A stretch of DNA of 64,000 bases from assembly GCA_017792425.1 (NCBI GenBank), contig CP051233.1, positions 2,080,402 to 2,144,401 of the forward strand, written 5' to 3'. The notes under the pieces are model-generated. The model was not told the DNA's origin. It ran no database searches and saw only the letters and a program-made list of their open reading frames with translations. Each line of letters opens with the position of its first letter. The stretch's first letter is position 1. Shown piece by piece: positions 44,839-53,244 of the stretch. Both the position numbers and the translations under genes were made by a program. The stretch comes from Thalassovita sp. Lineage in GTDB: Bacteria > Pseudomonadota > Alphaproteobacteria > Rhodobacterales > Rhodobacteraceae.

Positions 44839-45321
44839 TTAACGCTTCGAGAACTGGAACGAGCGGCGGGCCTTGGCCTTACCGTATTTCTTACGCTCGA
44901 CGACGCGGCTGTCGCGGGTCAGGAAGCCAGCGGCCTTCAGCGCGCCACGCAGCGACGGATCGTACAGTTGCAGCGCCTTCGAGATGCCGTGCTTGACCGC
45001 ACCGGCCTGGCCCGACAGACCGCCGCCCTTGACGGTGGCGACAACGTCGAACTGGTCTTCGACACCGGCAACGGTGAACGGTTGACGCAGGATCATCTGC
45101 AGCACCGGACGTGCGAAGTAGGCGTTCATTTCCTTGCCGTTCACAGTCACTTTGCCCGAACCCGGCTTGATCCAGACGCGTGCGACAGCGTCCTTCCGCT
45201 TGCCGGTGGCATAGGAACGGCCCAGCTCGTCACGAACGGGTTCACGGGGGGCTTCAACTTCGGCGACGACGGCACCGGTGGCTGCGCCCAGCTCTTCCAG
45301 CGAATTGATTTGTTCAGCCAT
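44839..45321 (-). CDS. rpsI: 30S ribosomal protein S9
   Basis: A 160-residue S9. The conserved core RSYATGKRKDAVARVWIKPG and the C-terminal basic tail GKAKARRSFQFSKR, which reaches the P-site tRNA, are intact. An N-terminal extension of about 30 residues is usual in Rhodobacteraceae. It is the second gene of the rplM-rpsI pair, starting 3 bp after rplM. Confidence 0.98.
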   Translation of the reverse strand: MAEQINSLEELGAATGAVVAEVEAPREPVRDELGRSYATGKRKDAVARVWIKPGSGKVTVNGKEMNAYFARPVLQMILRQPFTVAGVEDQFDVVATVKGGGLSGQAGAVKHGISKALQLYDPSLRGALKAAGFLTRDSRVVERKKYGKAKARRSFQFSKR

Positions 45322-45324
45322 TTA

Positions 45325-45786
45325 TCAGCTCCGGGTGTTCTTGGAGTTCATGGACTTGACGTCCAGAACTTCGGGGTTCTGTGCGGCGTGCGGATGATCG
45401 GCACCGGCGTAAACGCGCAGGTTGGTCATCACGTGACGCGACAGTTTGTTGCCCGGCAGCATGCGCTTGACCGCGGCGGTCACGACGCGCTCGGGATAGG
45501 CGCCTTCCAGGATCTGGCCGGCGGTGCGGTGCTTGATGCCGCCCGGGTGGCCGGTGTGCCAATAGTATTTCTTGTCAGCACGCTTGTTGCCGGTCATCTG
45601 CACCTTGTCGGCGTTGATGACGATGACGTTGTCGCCCATGTCCATGTGGGGGGTGAACGACGGCTTGTGCTTGCCACGCAAACGCATGGCGACGATCGAG
45701 GCGAGACGGCCCAGCACCACGCCTTCGGCGTCGATGATGATCCACTTTTTCTCGATGTCTGCCGGAGTAGCAGAGAAGGTTTTCAT
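45325..45786 (-). CDS. rplM: 50S ribosomal protein L13
   Basis: A 153-residue L13, with DAEGVVLGRLASIVAMRLRGK and the signature LPGNKLSRHVMTNLRVYAG. ATG 45786 gives the standard MKTFSATPADIEKKW start. The AT-rich region upstream (45787-45958) should hold the ribosomal promoter. Confidence 0.98.
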   Translation of the reverse strand: MKTFSATPADIEKKWIIIDAEGVVLGRLASIVAMRLRGKHKPSFTPHMDMGDNVIVINADKVQMTGNKRADKKYYWHTGHPGGIKHRTAGQILEGAYPERVVTAAVKRMLPGNKLSRHVMTNLRVYAGADHPHAAQNPEVLDVKSMNSKNTRS

Positions 45787-45958
45787 CGCGGGATTACCCT
45801 TGTTCAGTTGAGGAAAAGGGCACAAGGCCCCGATCCGAATTAGATTGCGGCGTTATATAGGGCCAGAAATCGCAGTCAAGCGGCCTGAAAGCGTATTTAT
45901 CGTTTAAAATCATTTGGTTAAAAAATAGGTATTATTTTACCCCATATATTTGCCCCGT

Positions 45959-47347
45959 TCAGACCGTGAATTCCTCTCTCGGGTTGTCCAGAAGCTGCCG
46001 GACCTGGTCGATTCCCGCCTCATAGCGCGCGATATCCACCTGCCCGTTCACCGCGATGCGGATGGCATGGGGTGGGCGGCCATCGCGCAGCACGAATTCC
46101 TCGGCGCTTTTGACCATGACCCCCTGCGCCTCTGCGGCGCGGACGAAACTGGCGGATCGCCAGCCCGCGGGCAACGCCACCCACAGGAACGGCACGTCCT
46201 CTTGCCACGTCACGTTATGCCCGCCCAGGTGATTGACCGTCAGCCGCACCAATTCGTTGATGCGTGCGCGGGCCTTCGCCTCGACGCTCAGCATGCGCGG
46301 ATCGGACATGAAGGCCAGCGTCATTTCGGTCAACGGGCGGGACAGGCCGAAAAAGGAATAGATCGCCGTGCGGGCCAGATCCTGCACACGGGAATGCGGC
46401 GCCACCACATAGCCCACGCGCAAGGCCGGGGTCAGGGACTTCGACAGAGAGGAAACGTACCACCCCAGGTCCGGCAGCAAAGAGTGATAGCTTTCGTCCG
46501 CATGTGGCCCAATGGCATAGCAATCGTCGTCCAGCACATGCAGTCCCAACCGCTCTGCAAGCGCGGCGATTTCACGTCGGCGGGCCGGGCTGGTCGCGCG
46601 GACGGTGGGGTTGTTCACCTCGGACGAGGTACAGAACAGCTGCACCCCCTGCTCACGCACCGCACGTTCCAGCTCGGCCACCACGGGTCCGTCCTCATCG
46701 CACGGAATGCCCACGACGCGGGCACGGCATAATTCCGCCGCCCGCCGGAACCCCGGATAGGTCAGCGTCTCCACTGCCACCGCCGGGTTATCACCACTCA
46801 GCACCGTCTGCATCACCAGCGTCAGCGCGTTCTGCGCCCCATGCGCTAGCACGATGTCCTCGGCGGTGAAATTTCCGATCGGCAAGTCCGCCATCCAGCG
46901 CCGCAGCGCCCGCCGCAACGGCAGGTCCAACCGTCTGTCCAGGTGGTTCACCGGGTAGTTCAGGAACTCTGCCGCGGGCATCGTGTCCGCTGTGGCACGC
47001 ATGGCGTCACGCAACAGCAGGCTTTGGCCGACATCCGGCAACAGCGGGCTGCGCAGGTTCAGCACCTGTGGCCAGGCCACAGAGTCATCCACCTGCGTCG
47101 TCGCCTCTGACACGAAGGTGCCCCGCCCCACGCCCGCCTGCAGCACGCCTTCGTCCGTCAGCAGCGAATAGGCCCGCGCCACCGTCCCCGGCGTCACCTG
47201 CAATTGATAGGCCATTTCCCGCACCGGCGGCAGTTGCGCGCCGCTGGCCAACTGCCCACCGGCCACCGCTGCACGAATCTCGTCGGCCAGTGCCTTGTAC
47301 TTGGACCGGCCCGCCTTGCTGAGGTCTGGCAGCCATTTTGTACCCAT
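45959..47347 (-). CDS. MocR-type (GntR-aminotransferase fusion) transcriptional regulator
   Basis: A 462-residue protein: an N-terminal GntR winged helix (about 10-75, LPPVREMAYQLQVTPGTVARAY) fused to a fold-type I aminotransferase domain. The PLP lysine is Lys303 in SSLSKSLTPALRVG. MocR proteins use PLP-bound ligands as effectors; known examples control vitamin B6, GABA, taurine or ectoine genes. The divergent DUF1127 gene and the repeats in the 96-bp spacer suggest local control. Confidence 0.9.
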   Translation of the reverse strand: MGTKWLPDLSKAGRSKYKALADEIRAAVAGGQLASGAQLPPVREMAYQLQVTPGTVARAYSLLTDEGVLQAGVGRGTFVSEATTQVDDSVAWPQVLNLRSPLLPDVGQSLLLRDAMRATADTMPAAEFLNYPVNHLDRRLDLPLRRALRRWMADLPIGNFTAEDIVLAHGAQNALTLVMQTVLSGDNPAVAVETLTYPGFRRAAELCRARVVGIPCDEDGPVVAELERAVREQGVQLFCTSSEVNNPTVRATSPARRREIAALAERLGLHVLDDDCYAIGPHADESYHSLLPDLGWYVSSLSKSLTPALRVGYVVAPHSRVQDLARTAIYSFFGLSRPLTEMTLAFMSDPRMLSVEAKARARINELVRLTVNHLGGHNVTWQEDVPFLWVALPAGWRSASFVRAAEAQGVMVKSAEEFVLRDGRPPHAIRIAVNGQVDIARYEAGIDQVRQLLDNPREEFTV

Positions 47348-47377
47348 AACAATATTTTCCTAGACGCTTTGTATGCC

Positions 47378-47430
47378 AAATTGTATCAATATTGACGTAG
47401 CAACATTGCTACTTTGTGTCAATACAATTT
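47378..47430. promoter_or_regulatory. Inverted repeats in the MocR/DUF1127 divergent promoter
   Basis: AAATTGTAT (47378-47386) is mirrored by ATACAATTT (47422-47430). Between them, GTAGCAA-CA-TTGCTAC (47397-47412) is a perfect palindrome. A GTAT-type half site, TTTGTATG, also lies at 47368-47375. Nested symmetry in a 96-bp divergent spacer points to an operator for the MocR regulator. Confidence 0.55.
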
Positions 47431-47443
47431 AAGGAATCGACCC

Positions 47444-47677
47444 ATGTCACCGCAGCCTGTTCTGCACGCCGTCCATGTCATCAACACCGATCTGGGCCAG
47501 GCCGCCCCGGTTGCGGCCCGCTGGGCGATGGCGTTCGCGGTGATGGTGACGAAATGGGACACCCGATATCGCACCCGAAAGGCGCTGTTGGCGCTTTCGG
47601 ATGAACAGCTAGCGGATATCGGCCTGGAACGTGACGTGGCTTATACGGAGGCCCGTCGCCCATTCTGGCGCGCGTAA
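47444..47677 (+). CDS. DUF1127 small protein
   Basis: A 77-residue protein whose C-terminal half, RTRKALLALSDEQLADIGLERD, is the DUF1127 (YjiS-like) motif. Such proteins are small, basic and often induced by stress or carried in RNA-linked regulation in alphaproteobacteria. An AAGGAA ribosome site selects ATG 47444. It is divergent from the MocR regulator and ends at a clear terminator, so it is a single-gene unit. Confidence 0.85.
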   Translation: MSPQPVLHAVHVINTDLGQAAPVAARWAMAFAVMVTKWDTRYRTRKALLALSDEQLADIGLERDVAYTEARRPFWRA

Positions 47678-47705
47678 CGACCCCGTCCGCGTTGGAATGT
47701 ACTGA

Positions 47706-47733
47706 AGCCGGGGCTTGTCCCCGGCTCTTTTTC
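47706..47733 (+). terminator. Intrinsic terminator of the DUF1127 gene
   Basis: Stem AGCCGGGG (47706-47713), loop CTTGT, CCCCGGCT (47719-47726) followed by CTTTTT. Confidence 0.9.
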
Positions 47734-47739
47734 AAGCAC

Positions 47740-48159
47740 TTATTCTGGCGGAATCGCGTAGGTCATCGTGGACCGCGCCACCGGCGCTTCCCTCCCGTCC
47801 GAGTAAATCAGCACATCGCCCACCGCCAGCAGCTTGCCCAGTTTCAGCAGTCTGCATTCGGCGATCAGGTCGCGCCCGGCTTCGGGCTTGCGCATGAAAT
47901 CCAGCGAACAATTGGTCGTCACTGCCAGCGCCTTCGGCCCGATCATCGCCAGCACCGCGAAATAGACGGCGCAATCGGCCAGCGCGAACATCGACGGGCC
48001 GGACACCGTGCCACCGGGACGCAGGTGTTTTTCCGCCACCGGCATACGGAGGCGCACCGCCATGTCGCGCACCTCCTCGACGATGAAGTCGCCCTTGACC
48101 TGCGGAAACACCTCCTCGGCGAACTCCGTCAATTCCTGCGCTGACATTTTAACGGCCAT
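47740..48159 (-). CDS. PaaI-type hotdog thioesterase
   Basis: A 139-residue hotdog-fold protein. The core PGGTVSGPSMFALADCAVYFAVLAMIG includes the helix with the catalytic acidic residue (Asp in LADC). It would hydrolyse acyl- or aryl-CoA thioesters. An AGGAGGG ribosome site precedes ATG 48159. It is divergent from the enoyl-CoA-hydratase relative with 57 bp between starts, pointing to a shared acyl-CoA function. Confidence 0.87.
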   Translation of the reverse strand: MAVKMSAQELTEFAEEVFPQVKGDFIVEEVRDMAVRLRMPVAEKHLRPGGTVSGPSMFALADCAVYFAVLAMIGPKALAVTTNCSLDFMRKPEAGRDLIAECRLLKLGKLLAVGDVLIYSDGREAPVARSTMTYAIPPE

Positions 48160-48216
48160 CGCTTCCCTCCTCTGCCTCTTGGTCCTAGAGTTGCCGCGAA
48201 TGACGAGGAGGACAAG

Positions 48217-49002
48217 ATGGCTTTGTTGGAACGTAACGACACTGGCGCGGTGGCGCACCTCGTGCTGAACTCGCCGCAGAACCTGAATGCGCTGTCGGAC
48301 GCGATGCTGGCGGCGCTGCAGGATGAATTCGACCGGCTGGCGCAGGACAACAGCATTCGCGCTGTGATCCTGTCCGGCGCGGGCAAGGTATTCTGCGCCG
48401 GCCACGACCTGAAGGAAATGACCGCGGGCAGGCAGGCCCCGGACGGCGGCAAGGCCTATTTCAAGGATTTGTTCGATCGCTGCGCGCGCATGATGCAAAC
48501 CGTGCAGAAACTGCCCCAACCGGTGATCGCGCAGGTCCACGGCATCGCCACGGCGGCCGGTTGCCAGTTGGTCGCCTCTTGTGACATGGCCGTCGCCGCC
48601 GCTGGAACACGCTTTGGCGTCAACGGCGTCAACATCGGCCTGTTCTGTTCTACCCCGATGGTGGCCCTGTCCCGCAACATCCCGCGCAAACAGGCGTTCG
48701 AGATGCTGACCACCGGCCAGTTCATCCCCGCCGAGCGGGCGGAATCGCTGGGACTGGTCAACAAGGTCGTCCCGCATGACCAGTTGGAAGCCACCACCGC
48801 AGAACTGGCCGGGATGGTCGCAGCGAAACTGGGGGCTGCGGTGAAGATCGGCAAACAGGCGTTTTATGACCAGATCCAGATGCCGCTGGACCAGGCCTAT
48901 GAATACGCCGGAGACGTGATGGTGGAAAACATGCTGTACCGCGACACCCAGGAAGGCATCGCCGCTTTCCTGGAAAAACGCCCGCCGGACTGGCAGCAAT
49001 AA
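48217..49002 (+). CDS. Enoyl-CoA hydratase/isomerase family protein without the usual catalytic glutamates
   Basis: A 261-residue crotonase-fold protein. The first oxyanion-hole motif GKVFCAGHDLKEM is present. Where hydratases carry catalytic Glu in GGGCEL and PExxLG, this protein has AAGCQL and GVNIGLFCS, so both acids are replaced. This pattern is seen in ECHDC3-like members and suggests another activity, such as thioesterase, isomerase or a binding role. A strong GAGGAGGAC ribosome site precedes the ATG. Confidence 0.88.
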   Translation: MALLERNDTGAVAHLVLNSPQNLNALSDAMLAALQDEFDRLAQDNSIRAVILSGAGKVFCAGHDLKEMTAGRQAPDGGKAYFKDLFDRCARMMQTVQKLPQPVIAQVHGIATAAGCQLVASCDMAVAAAGTRFGVNGVNIGLFCSTPMVALSRNIPRKQAFEMLTTGQFIPAERAESLGLVNKVVPHDQLEATTAELAGMVAAKLGAAVKIGKQAFYDQIQMPLDQAYEYAGDVMVENMLYRDTQEGIAAFLEKRPPDWQQ

Positions 49003-49170
49003 CCACCCCCTTCCGTTGACGACAGTCAATGAAATCGCGCGATCCTCACGTACACTCACAAGGACGTGATGATGGACGGCGCGGTGTCGTTTCCAATTTG
49101 CGCCCTATTGTTTTCACATTTGCCGCTTTTCTGCCGCAATTGCATTTGATATTTGAAAGGGACAGAGGAA

Positions 49171-50481
49171 ATGATGAACCTCTTGATCATGCGGGCGTGG
49201 GTCGCCGGCGGCGTTCTCTCTCTCTCGGCCGGCCTCTCTCTGGCCACCGAACTGCCGCAGAAGGCGACCCACTCGTCCTTCCCCACCCCGAACATGACAC
49301 AGGTGATGCTGGGCCGGGATCTGTTCTATGATCCGATCCTGTCCGGCAACCGCAACATCGCCTGCGCCACCTGCCACCATCCCAGTTTGGGCACGTCAGA
49401 CGGCATGTCGCTGTCCATCGGCGAAGGCGGCGCCGGTCTGGGCACACAGCGCAGCGTGATCGCCGGGCAGGAACCGCATGACCGCATCCCGCGCAACGCC
49501 CCGGCCCTGTGGAACAAGGGCGCGACAGAGTTTTCCGTGCTGTTTCATGACGGGCGGGTGGAACGCGACGACGCCGCGCCGCATGGCATCCGTATGCCCG
49601 CAGGCCGCACGCTGGACCGCGCCGTTCCGTCACCGCTGGCGGCACAATCCCTGCTGCCGATCCTGTCCGCCGATGAAATGGCGGGGCAGCCCGGCGAAAA
49701 CGACATCGCCAACGCTGTTGCACGCGACGACGCCACCGCCGCCTGGGCCTTGCTGTCGGCGCGGGTAAATGCCCTGCCCGGCTATCGCAAGCGGTTCGAT
49801 CTGCTGATCGGCGCGGACACCCCGCTGCATATCACCGACATCGCCGCCGCCATCGGCGCGTTTGAAACCTTCGAGTTCCAGGCCACGGACAGCCCGTTCG
49901 ACGCCTTCCTTGACGGTGACGCGACCGCGCTGAACGCCGCCCAGAAACGCGGCATGGCCCTGTTTTATGGCGATACCGGCTGTTCCGGCTGCCACGCGGG
50001 CACCTTCCAGACCGATCACGCCTTTCACGCCATCGCCATGCCGCAGCTTGGCCCCGGCAAGGCAAGCGGCGCAGTGGACCACGGTCGCCAGGACGTCACC
50101 AAGGATCCGAAAGACGGCTACTGTTTCCGCACCCCATCCCTGCGCAATGTGGAACTGACGGCCCCCTATGGCCACGCAGGCGCCTTCGCCACGCTGAAGG
50201 CGATCGTATCGCACCACGCCGACCCGGTGAATTCGCTGATGACCTATGACCGGTCGCAGGCGGTTCTGCACAAGGCGTCCTTCAACGACTGGCAGGCGCT
50301 GGACAACCAGGCCGAACGGCTGGACATCGCCGCCGCCAACCAACTGCCGGACATGTCCCTGACAGAGGCCGACATAGACGACATCGTCGCCTTCCTGACC
50401 TCTTTGACCGACCGCAAGGCCGCCGGTGGACGTCTGGGCGTGCCCGAAACCGTGCCGTCCGGTCTGCCCGTGGATCGCTGA
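49171..50481 (+). CDS. Di-haem cytochrome c peroxidase / MauG-family protein
   Basis: A 436-residue periplasmic protein with a signal peptide (about 1-26) and two haem motifs, CATCH (65-69) and CSGCH (271-275). The opening LGRDLFYDPILSGNRNIACATCHHP is typical of the bacterial peroxidase family, which reduces hydrogen peroxide with electrons from cytochrome c; MauG relatives instead modify proteins. GACAGAGGAA selects ATG 49171; ATG 49174 is equally possible. Confidence 0.9.
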   Translation: MMNLLIMRAWVAGGVLSLSAGLSLATELPQKATHSSFPTPNMTQVMLGRDLFYDPILSGNRNIACATCHHPSLGTSDGMSLSIGEGGAGLGTQRSVIAGQEPHDRIPRNAPALWNKGATEFSVLFHDGRVERDDAAPHGIRMPAGRTLDRAVPSPLAAQSLLPILSADEMAGQPGENDIANAVARDDATAAWALLSARVNALPGYRKRFDLLIGADTPLHITDIAAAIGAFETFEFQATDSPFDAFLDGDATALNAAQKRGMALFYGDTGCSGCHAGTFQTDHAFHAIAMPQLGPGKASGAVDHGRQDVTKDPKDGYCFRTPSLRNVELTAPYGHAGAFATLKAIVSHHADPVNSLMTYDRSQAVLHKASFNDWQALDNQAERLDIAAANQLPDMSLTEADIDDIVAFLTSLTDRKAAGGRLGVPETVPSGLPVDR

Positions 50482-50502
50482 GGGGGCTTTCCAAAAGCCC
50501 CC
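50482..50502 (+). terminator. Hairpin after the di-haem peroxidase gene
   Basis: GGGGGCTTT (50482-50490), loop CCA, AAAGCCCCC (50494-50502): a perfect 9-bp stem immediately after the stop, but without a T-run. Confidence 0.5.
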
Positions 50503-50523
50503 GCCTGCCCTACATCGCGGCGC

Positions 50524-51867
50524 ATGGACAACACACTTCATATCATCGGCGGCGGCATGGCCGGGTCCGAGGCCGCTTGGCAGGCGGCCAACATGGGCGT
50601 CCGCGTCGTCATTCACGAAATGCGCCCGCAGGTCGAAACCTTTGCCCACCGCACCGGCAACCTGGCGGAAATGGTCTGCTCGAACTCGTTCCGTTCGGAC
50701 GATGACGAACAGAACGCCGTGGGTCTGCTGCATTGGGAAATGCGCGCCGCGAACGGGCTGATCATGGCGATGGCCGACCACCACCGCCTGCCCGCCGGTG
50801 GCGCGCTGGCCGTGGACCGCGATCCGTTCTCTGAATCCGTCACCCGGACGCTGCTTGAGCACCCCAATGTCAGCGTCGAACCCGGCGAAATCACCGAGCT
50901 GCCCGCCGACGGCCATTGGATCATCGCCACCGGCCCGCTGACCTCTTCCGCGCTCGGGGCCGCGATCCAGCGCGAAACCGGGTCCGAACGGTTGGCCTTT
51001 TTCGACGCCATCGCGCCGATCGTCTATACCGACAGCATCAACATGGACGTGGCCTGGCTGCAGTCGCGCTATGACAAGGGCGAAACCGAGGCGGAACAGA
51101 AAGCCTACCTCAACTGCCCGATGACCAAGCCGCAGTACGAAGCGTTCATCGACGCGATCCTTGCCGCTGACAAGACAGAGTTTCACGAGGGCGAAGCCGC
51201 CGGCTATTTCGACGGCTGCCTGCCGATCGAGGTCATGGCAGAGCGGGGCCGCGAAACCTTGCGCCACGGCCCGATGAAACCCGTCGGACTGACCAACGCC
51301 CACGACCCGGAAAACAAACCCTATGCCGTGGTGCAACTGCGCCGCGATAACGCATTAGGAACGCTGCATAACATCGTGGGATTTCAGACAAAAATGAAAT
51401 ACGGGGCGCAGACGGACGTATTCCGCCTGATCCCCGGACTGGAAGACGCCTCGTTTGCCCGCCTGGGCGGCATCCACCGCAACACCTTCCTGAATTCGCC
51501 CACGCTACTGGACGACCAGATGCGCCTGCGCAGCCGGCCTAACATCCGCTTTGCCGGTCAGGTTACGGGGGTCGAGGGCTATGTGGAATCCGCCGCCATG
51601 GGGTTGCTGGCCGGTCGCCTCGCCGCCGCCGAAATCCTGGGCAAGCCGTTGCAATCCGCGCCACAGGACACCGCCATGGGCGCGCTGATCCATCACATCA
51701 CCGGCGGAGCCGAGGCCAAGACCTTTCAGCCGATGAACGTCAACTTCGGCCTGTTCCGCCCGCTGGACGGGATGCGTGGCGGTCGCAAAGGCCGCAAGGA
51801 CCGCTACAAAGGCTACACAGATCGCGCCAAAGAGGCGTTCAATCAATGGCTTGAGGAGCAAAGCTAA
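50524..51867 (+). CDS. trmFO: tRNA (uracil-54-C5) methyltransferase TrmFO
   Basis: A 447-residue FAD/folate-dependent enzyme that makes ribothymidine at tRNA position 54. The FAD motif IIGGGMAGSEAAW is at 7-19, and the catalytic Cys52 in AEMVCSNSFRSDD matches B. subtilis Cys53. GRKGRKDRYKGYTDRAK near the end is basic tRNA-binding sequence. Its stop overlaps the gluQ start (TAATG), forming a tRNA-modification pair. Confidence 0.95.
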   Translation: MDNTLHIIGGGMAGSEAAWQAANMGVRVVIHEMRPQVETFAHRTGNLAEMVCSNSFRSDDDEQNAVGLLHWEMRAANGLIMAMADHHRLPAGGALAVDRDPFSESVTRTLLEHPNVSVEPGEITELPADGHWIIATGPLTSSALGAAIQRETGSERLAFFDAIAPIVYTDSINMDVAWLQSRYDKGETEAEQKAYLNCPMTKPQYEAFIDAILAADKTEFHEGEAAGYFDGCLPIEVMAERGRETLRHGPMKPVGLTNAHDPENKPYAVVQLRRDNALGTLHNIVGFQTKMKYGAQTDVFRLIPGLEDASFARLGGIHRNTFLNSPTLLDDQMRLRSRPNIRFAGQVTGVEGYVESAAMGLLAGRLAAAEILGKPLQSAPQDTAMGALIHHITGGAEAKTFQPMNVNFGLFRPLDGMRGGRKGRKDRYKGYTDRAKEAFNQWLEEQS

Positions 51868-52736
51868 TGCAGTTCAGGACCCGGTTCGCCCCCAGCCCAA
51901 CCGGGCCGCTGCATCTGGGCCACGCCTATTCCGCGATCCTCTCGCATGACATGGCAAAGGCTGCAACCGGCACCTTCCTGCTGCGGATCGAGGACATAGA
52001 CCGATCCCGGTCCCGCCCTGAATGGGAGGCGCAGATTTACGATGACCTGACCTGGCTTGGCCTGACATGGCCCAGCCCCGTCCTGCGTCAGTCCGACCGC
52101 CTGCCGCTCTATCGCGGGGCGTTGCGTCATCTCTGGGCGCGCGGGCTGCTCTATCCCTGCACCTGCAACCGGCGCGACATCGCCGCCGCCGCCAACGCCC
52201 CCCAAGAAGGCGCGCCCCTGCATGGCCCCGATGGCATCGTTTATCCCGGCACCTGCCGCCACATCCCCGACAGCACCCAGCCCCTGCCCGATACCGCCCT
52301 GCGCCTGAACACCGCTCGCGCGCTGGAGATCCTGACTCACCGACCGTTCGCCCGCCCGCTGCAATTCACCGAAACTGGAACCGGCCAGCCGGAAACCCAC
52401 GTGATCGACCCGGCGGATTTCCTGCAAAACGTCGGTGATATCGTTCTGGCCCGCCGCGACATGGGTACGTCCTATCACCTGTCCGTGGTTCTGGACGACG
52501 CCGCCCAGCACATCACGCACGTCACCCGCGGCGCAGACCTGTTCGCGGCGACGCAGATCCACGTCCTGTTGCAACAGCTTCTGCACCTGCCCACGCCCCT
52601 CTACCACCACCACCGTCTGATCCGCGACGATCAGGGCAAACGGCTGGCCAAACGCGACGACGCCCGCGCCATCGCAACATACCGGGCCGAGGGCGCAACC
52701 CCGCACGACATCCGCCACCTGATCGGCCTCGATTAA
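51867..52736 (+). CDS. gluQ: Glutamyl-Q tRNA(Asp) synthetase
   Basis: A 289-residue stand-alone catalytic core of glutamyl-tRNA synthetase that attaches glutamate to queuosine in the tRNA-Asp anticodon. HIGH-like HLGH in FAPSPTGPLHLGHAYSA and a KMSKS-like GKRLAKRDDA are present; the anticodon-binding C-terminal domain is absent. Zinc-site cysteines appear in YPCTC and YPGTC. It is translationally coupled to trmFO. Confidence 0.94.
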   Translation: MQFRTRFAPSPTGPLHLGHAYSAILSHDMAKAATGTFLLRIEDIDRSRSRPEWEAQIYDDLTWLGLTWPSPVLRQSDRLPLYRGALRHLWARGLLYPCTCNRRDIAAAANAPQEGAPLHGPDGIVYPGTCRHIPDSTQPLPDTALRLNTARALEILTHRPFARPLQFTETGTGQPETHVIDPADFLQNVGDIVLARRDMGTSYHLSVVLDDAAQHITHVTRGADLFAATQIHVLLQQLLHLPTPLYHHHRLIRDDQGKRLAKRDDARAIATYRAEGATPHDIRHLIGLD

Positions 52737-52749
52737 CCTTACCGCCCGC

Positions 52750-52824
52750 TTTTTCTTGGGAAAAATACCCCGGGGGGAGCGTTGAAAATCGCATGATTTT
52801 CAACGTGGGGGGCAGCGCCCCCTA
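52750..52824 (-). repeat. Dispersed intergenic repeat, copy 4, with internal palindrome
   Basis: The core tttttcttgggaaaaatacc leads into GTTGAAAATC-GCAT-GATTTTCAAC (52781-52804), a perfect 10-bp stem absent from the other copies, and then GGGGGC-AGC-GCCCCC (52808-52822). It lies between convergent gluQ and hisI and reaches the hisI stop. Confidence 0.7.
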
Positions 52825-53178
52825 TTCGGGCTTCATCAACTCCACCTCGGTGCCGTCCCGCACAGCGGTATAGAAACACGATCGGCGGTTGGTGTGGCAG
52901 GCCGGCCCTGTCTGGCGCACCCGCACCAACAGGCAATCCCGGTCGCAATCCACGCGGAAATCCACCAACTCTTGCACGTTCCCGCTGCTTTCGCCCTTCA
53001 CCCAGAACGATTGCCGCGACCGGCTCCAATAGGTCACGCGGCCCGTGTCCAGCGTCTGCCGCACCGCTTCCGCGTTCATCCAGGCCATCATCAGAACCTC
53101 GCCTGTCGCATCGTCCTGCGCGATGGCCGGAATCAGACCTTGGTCGGAGTATTTCAGCGTGGCGGGGTCAAACGACAT
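52822..53178 (-). CDS. hisI: Phosphoribosyl-AMP cyclohydrolase
   Basis: A 118-residue HisI that opens the adenine ring of PR-AMP in histidine synthesis. The metal-binding DCDRDCLLVRVRQTGPACHT supplies the conserved Asp and Cys ligands, and the end RRSCFYTAV is typical. HisE is not fused, as usual in alphaproteobacteria. ATG 53178 has AAAGG upstream and starts the conserved MSFDPATLKYSDQGLIP; an ATG at 53196 is less likely. Confidence 0.95.
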   Translation of the reverse strand: MSFDPATLKYSDQGLIPAIAQDDATGEVLMMAWMNAEAVRQTLDTGRVTYWSRSRQSFWVKGESSGNVQELVDFRVDCDRDCLLVRVRQTGPACHTNRRSCFYTAVRDGTEVELMKPE

Positions 53179-53244
53179 GGGGTAAACCTTTTGCATCCGG
53201 TGAATGGCACCCTATCTATGCCAGGCAACGACGAAGGAAAAGCC

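Noticed and set aside
45893..45925. Pair of TTAA motifs upstream of rplM as a CtrA box
   Set aside because: The spacing is 10 nt rather than 7, and the region is simply AT-rich.
49069..49149. A 26-codon frame with AAGGA upstream, before the di-haem peroxidase, as a possible leader peptide
   Set aside because: It has no regulatory codon run and no alternative hairpins. It is more likely untranslated leader sequence.
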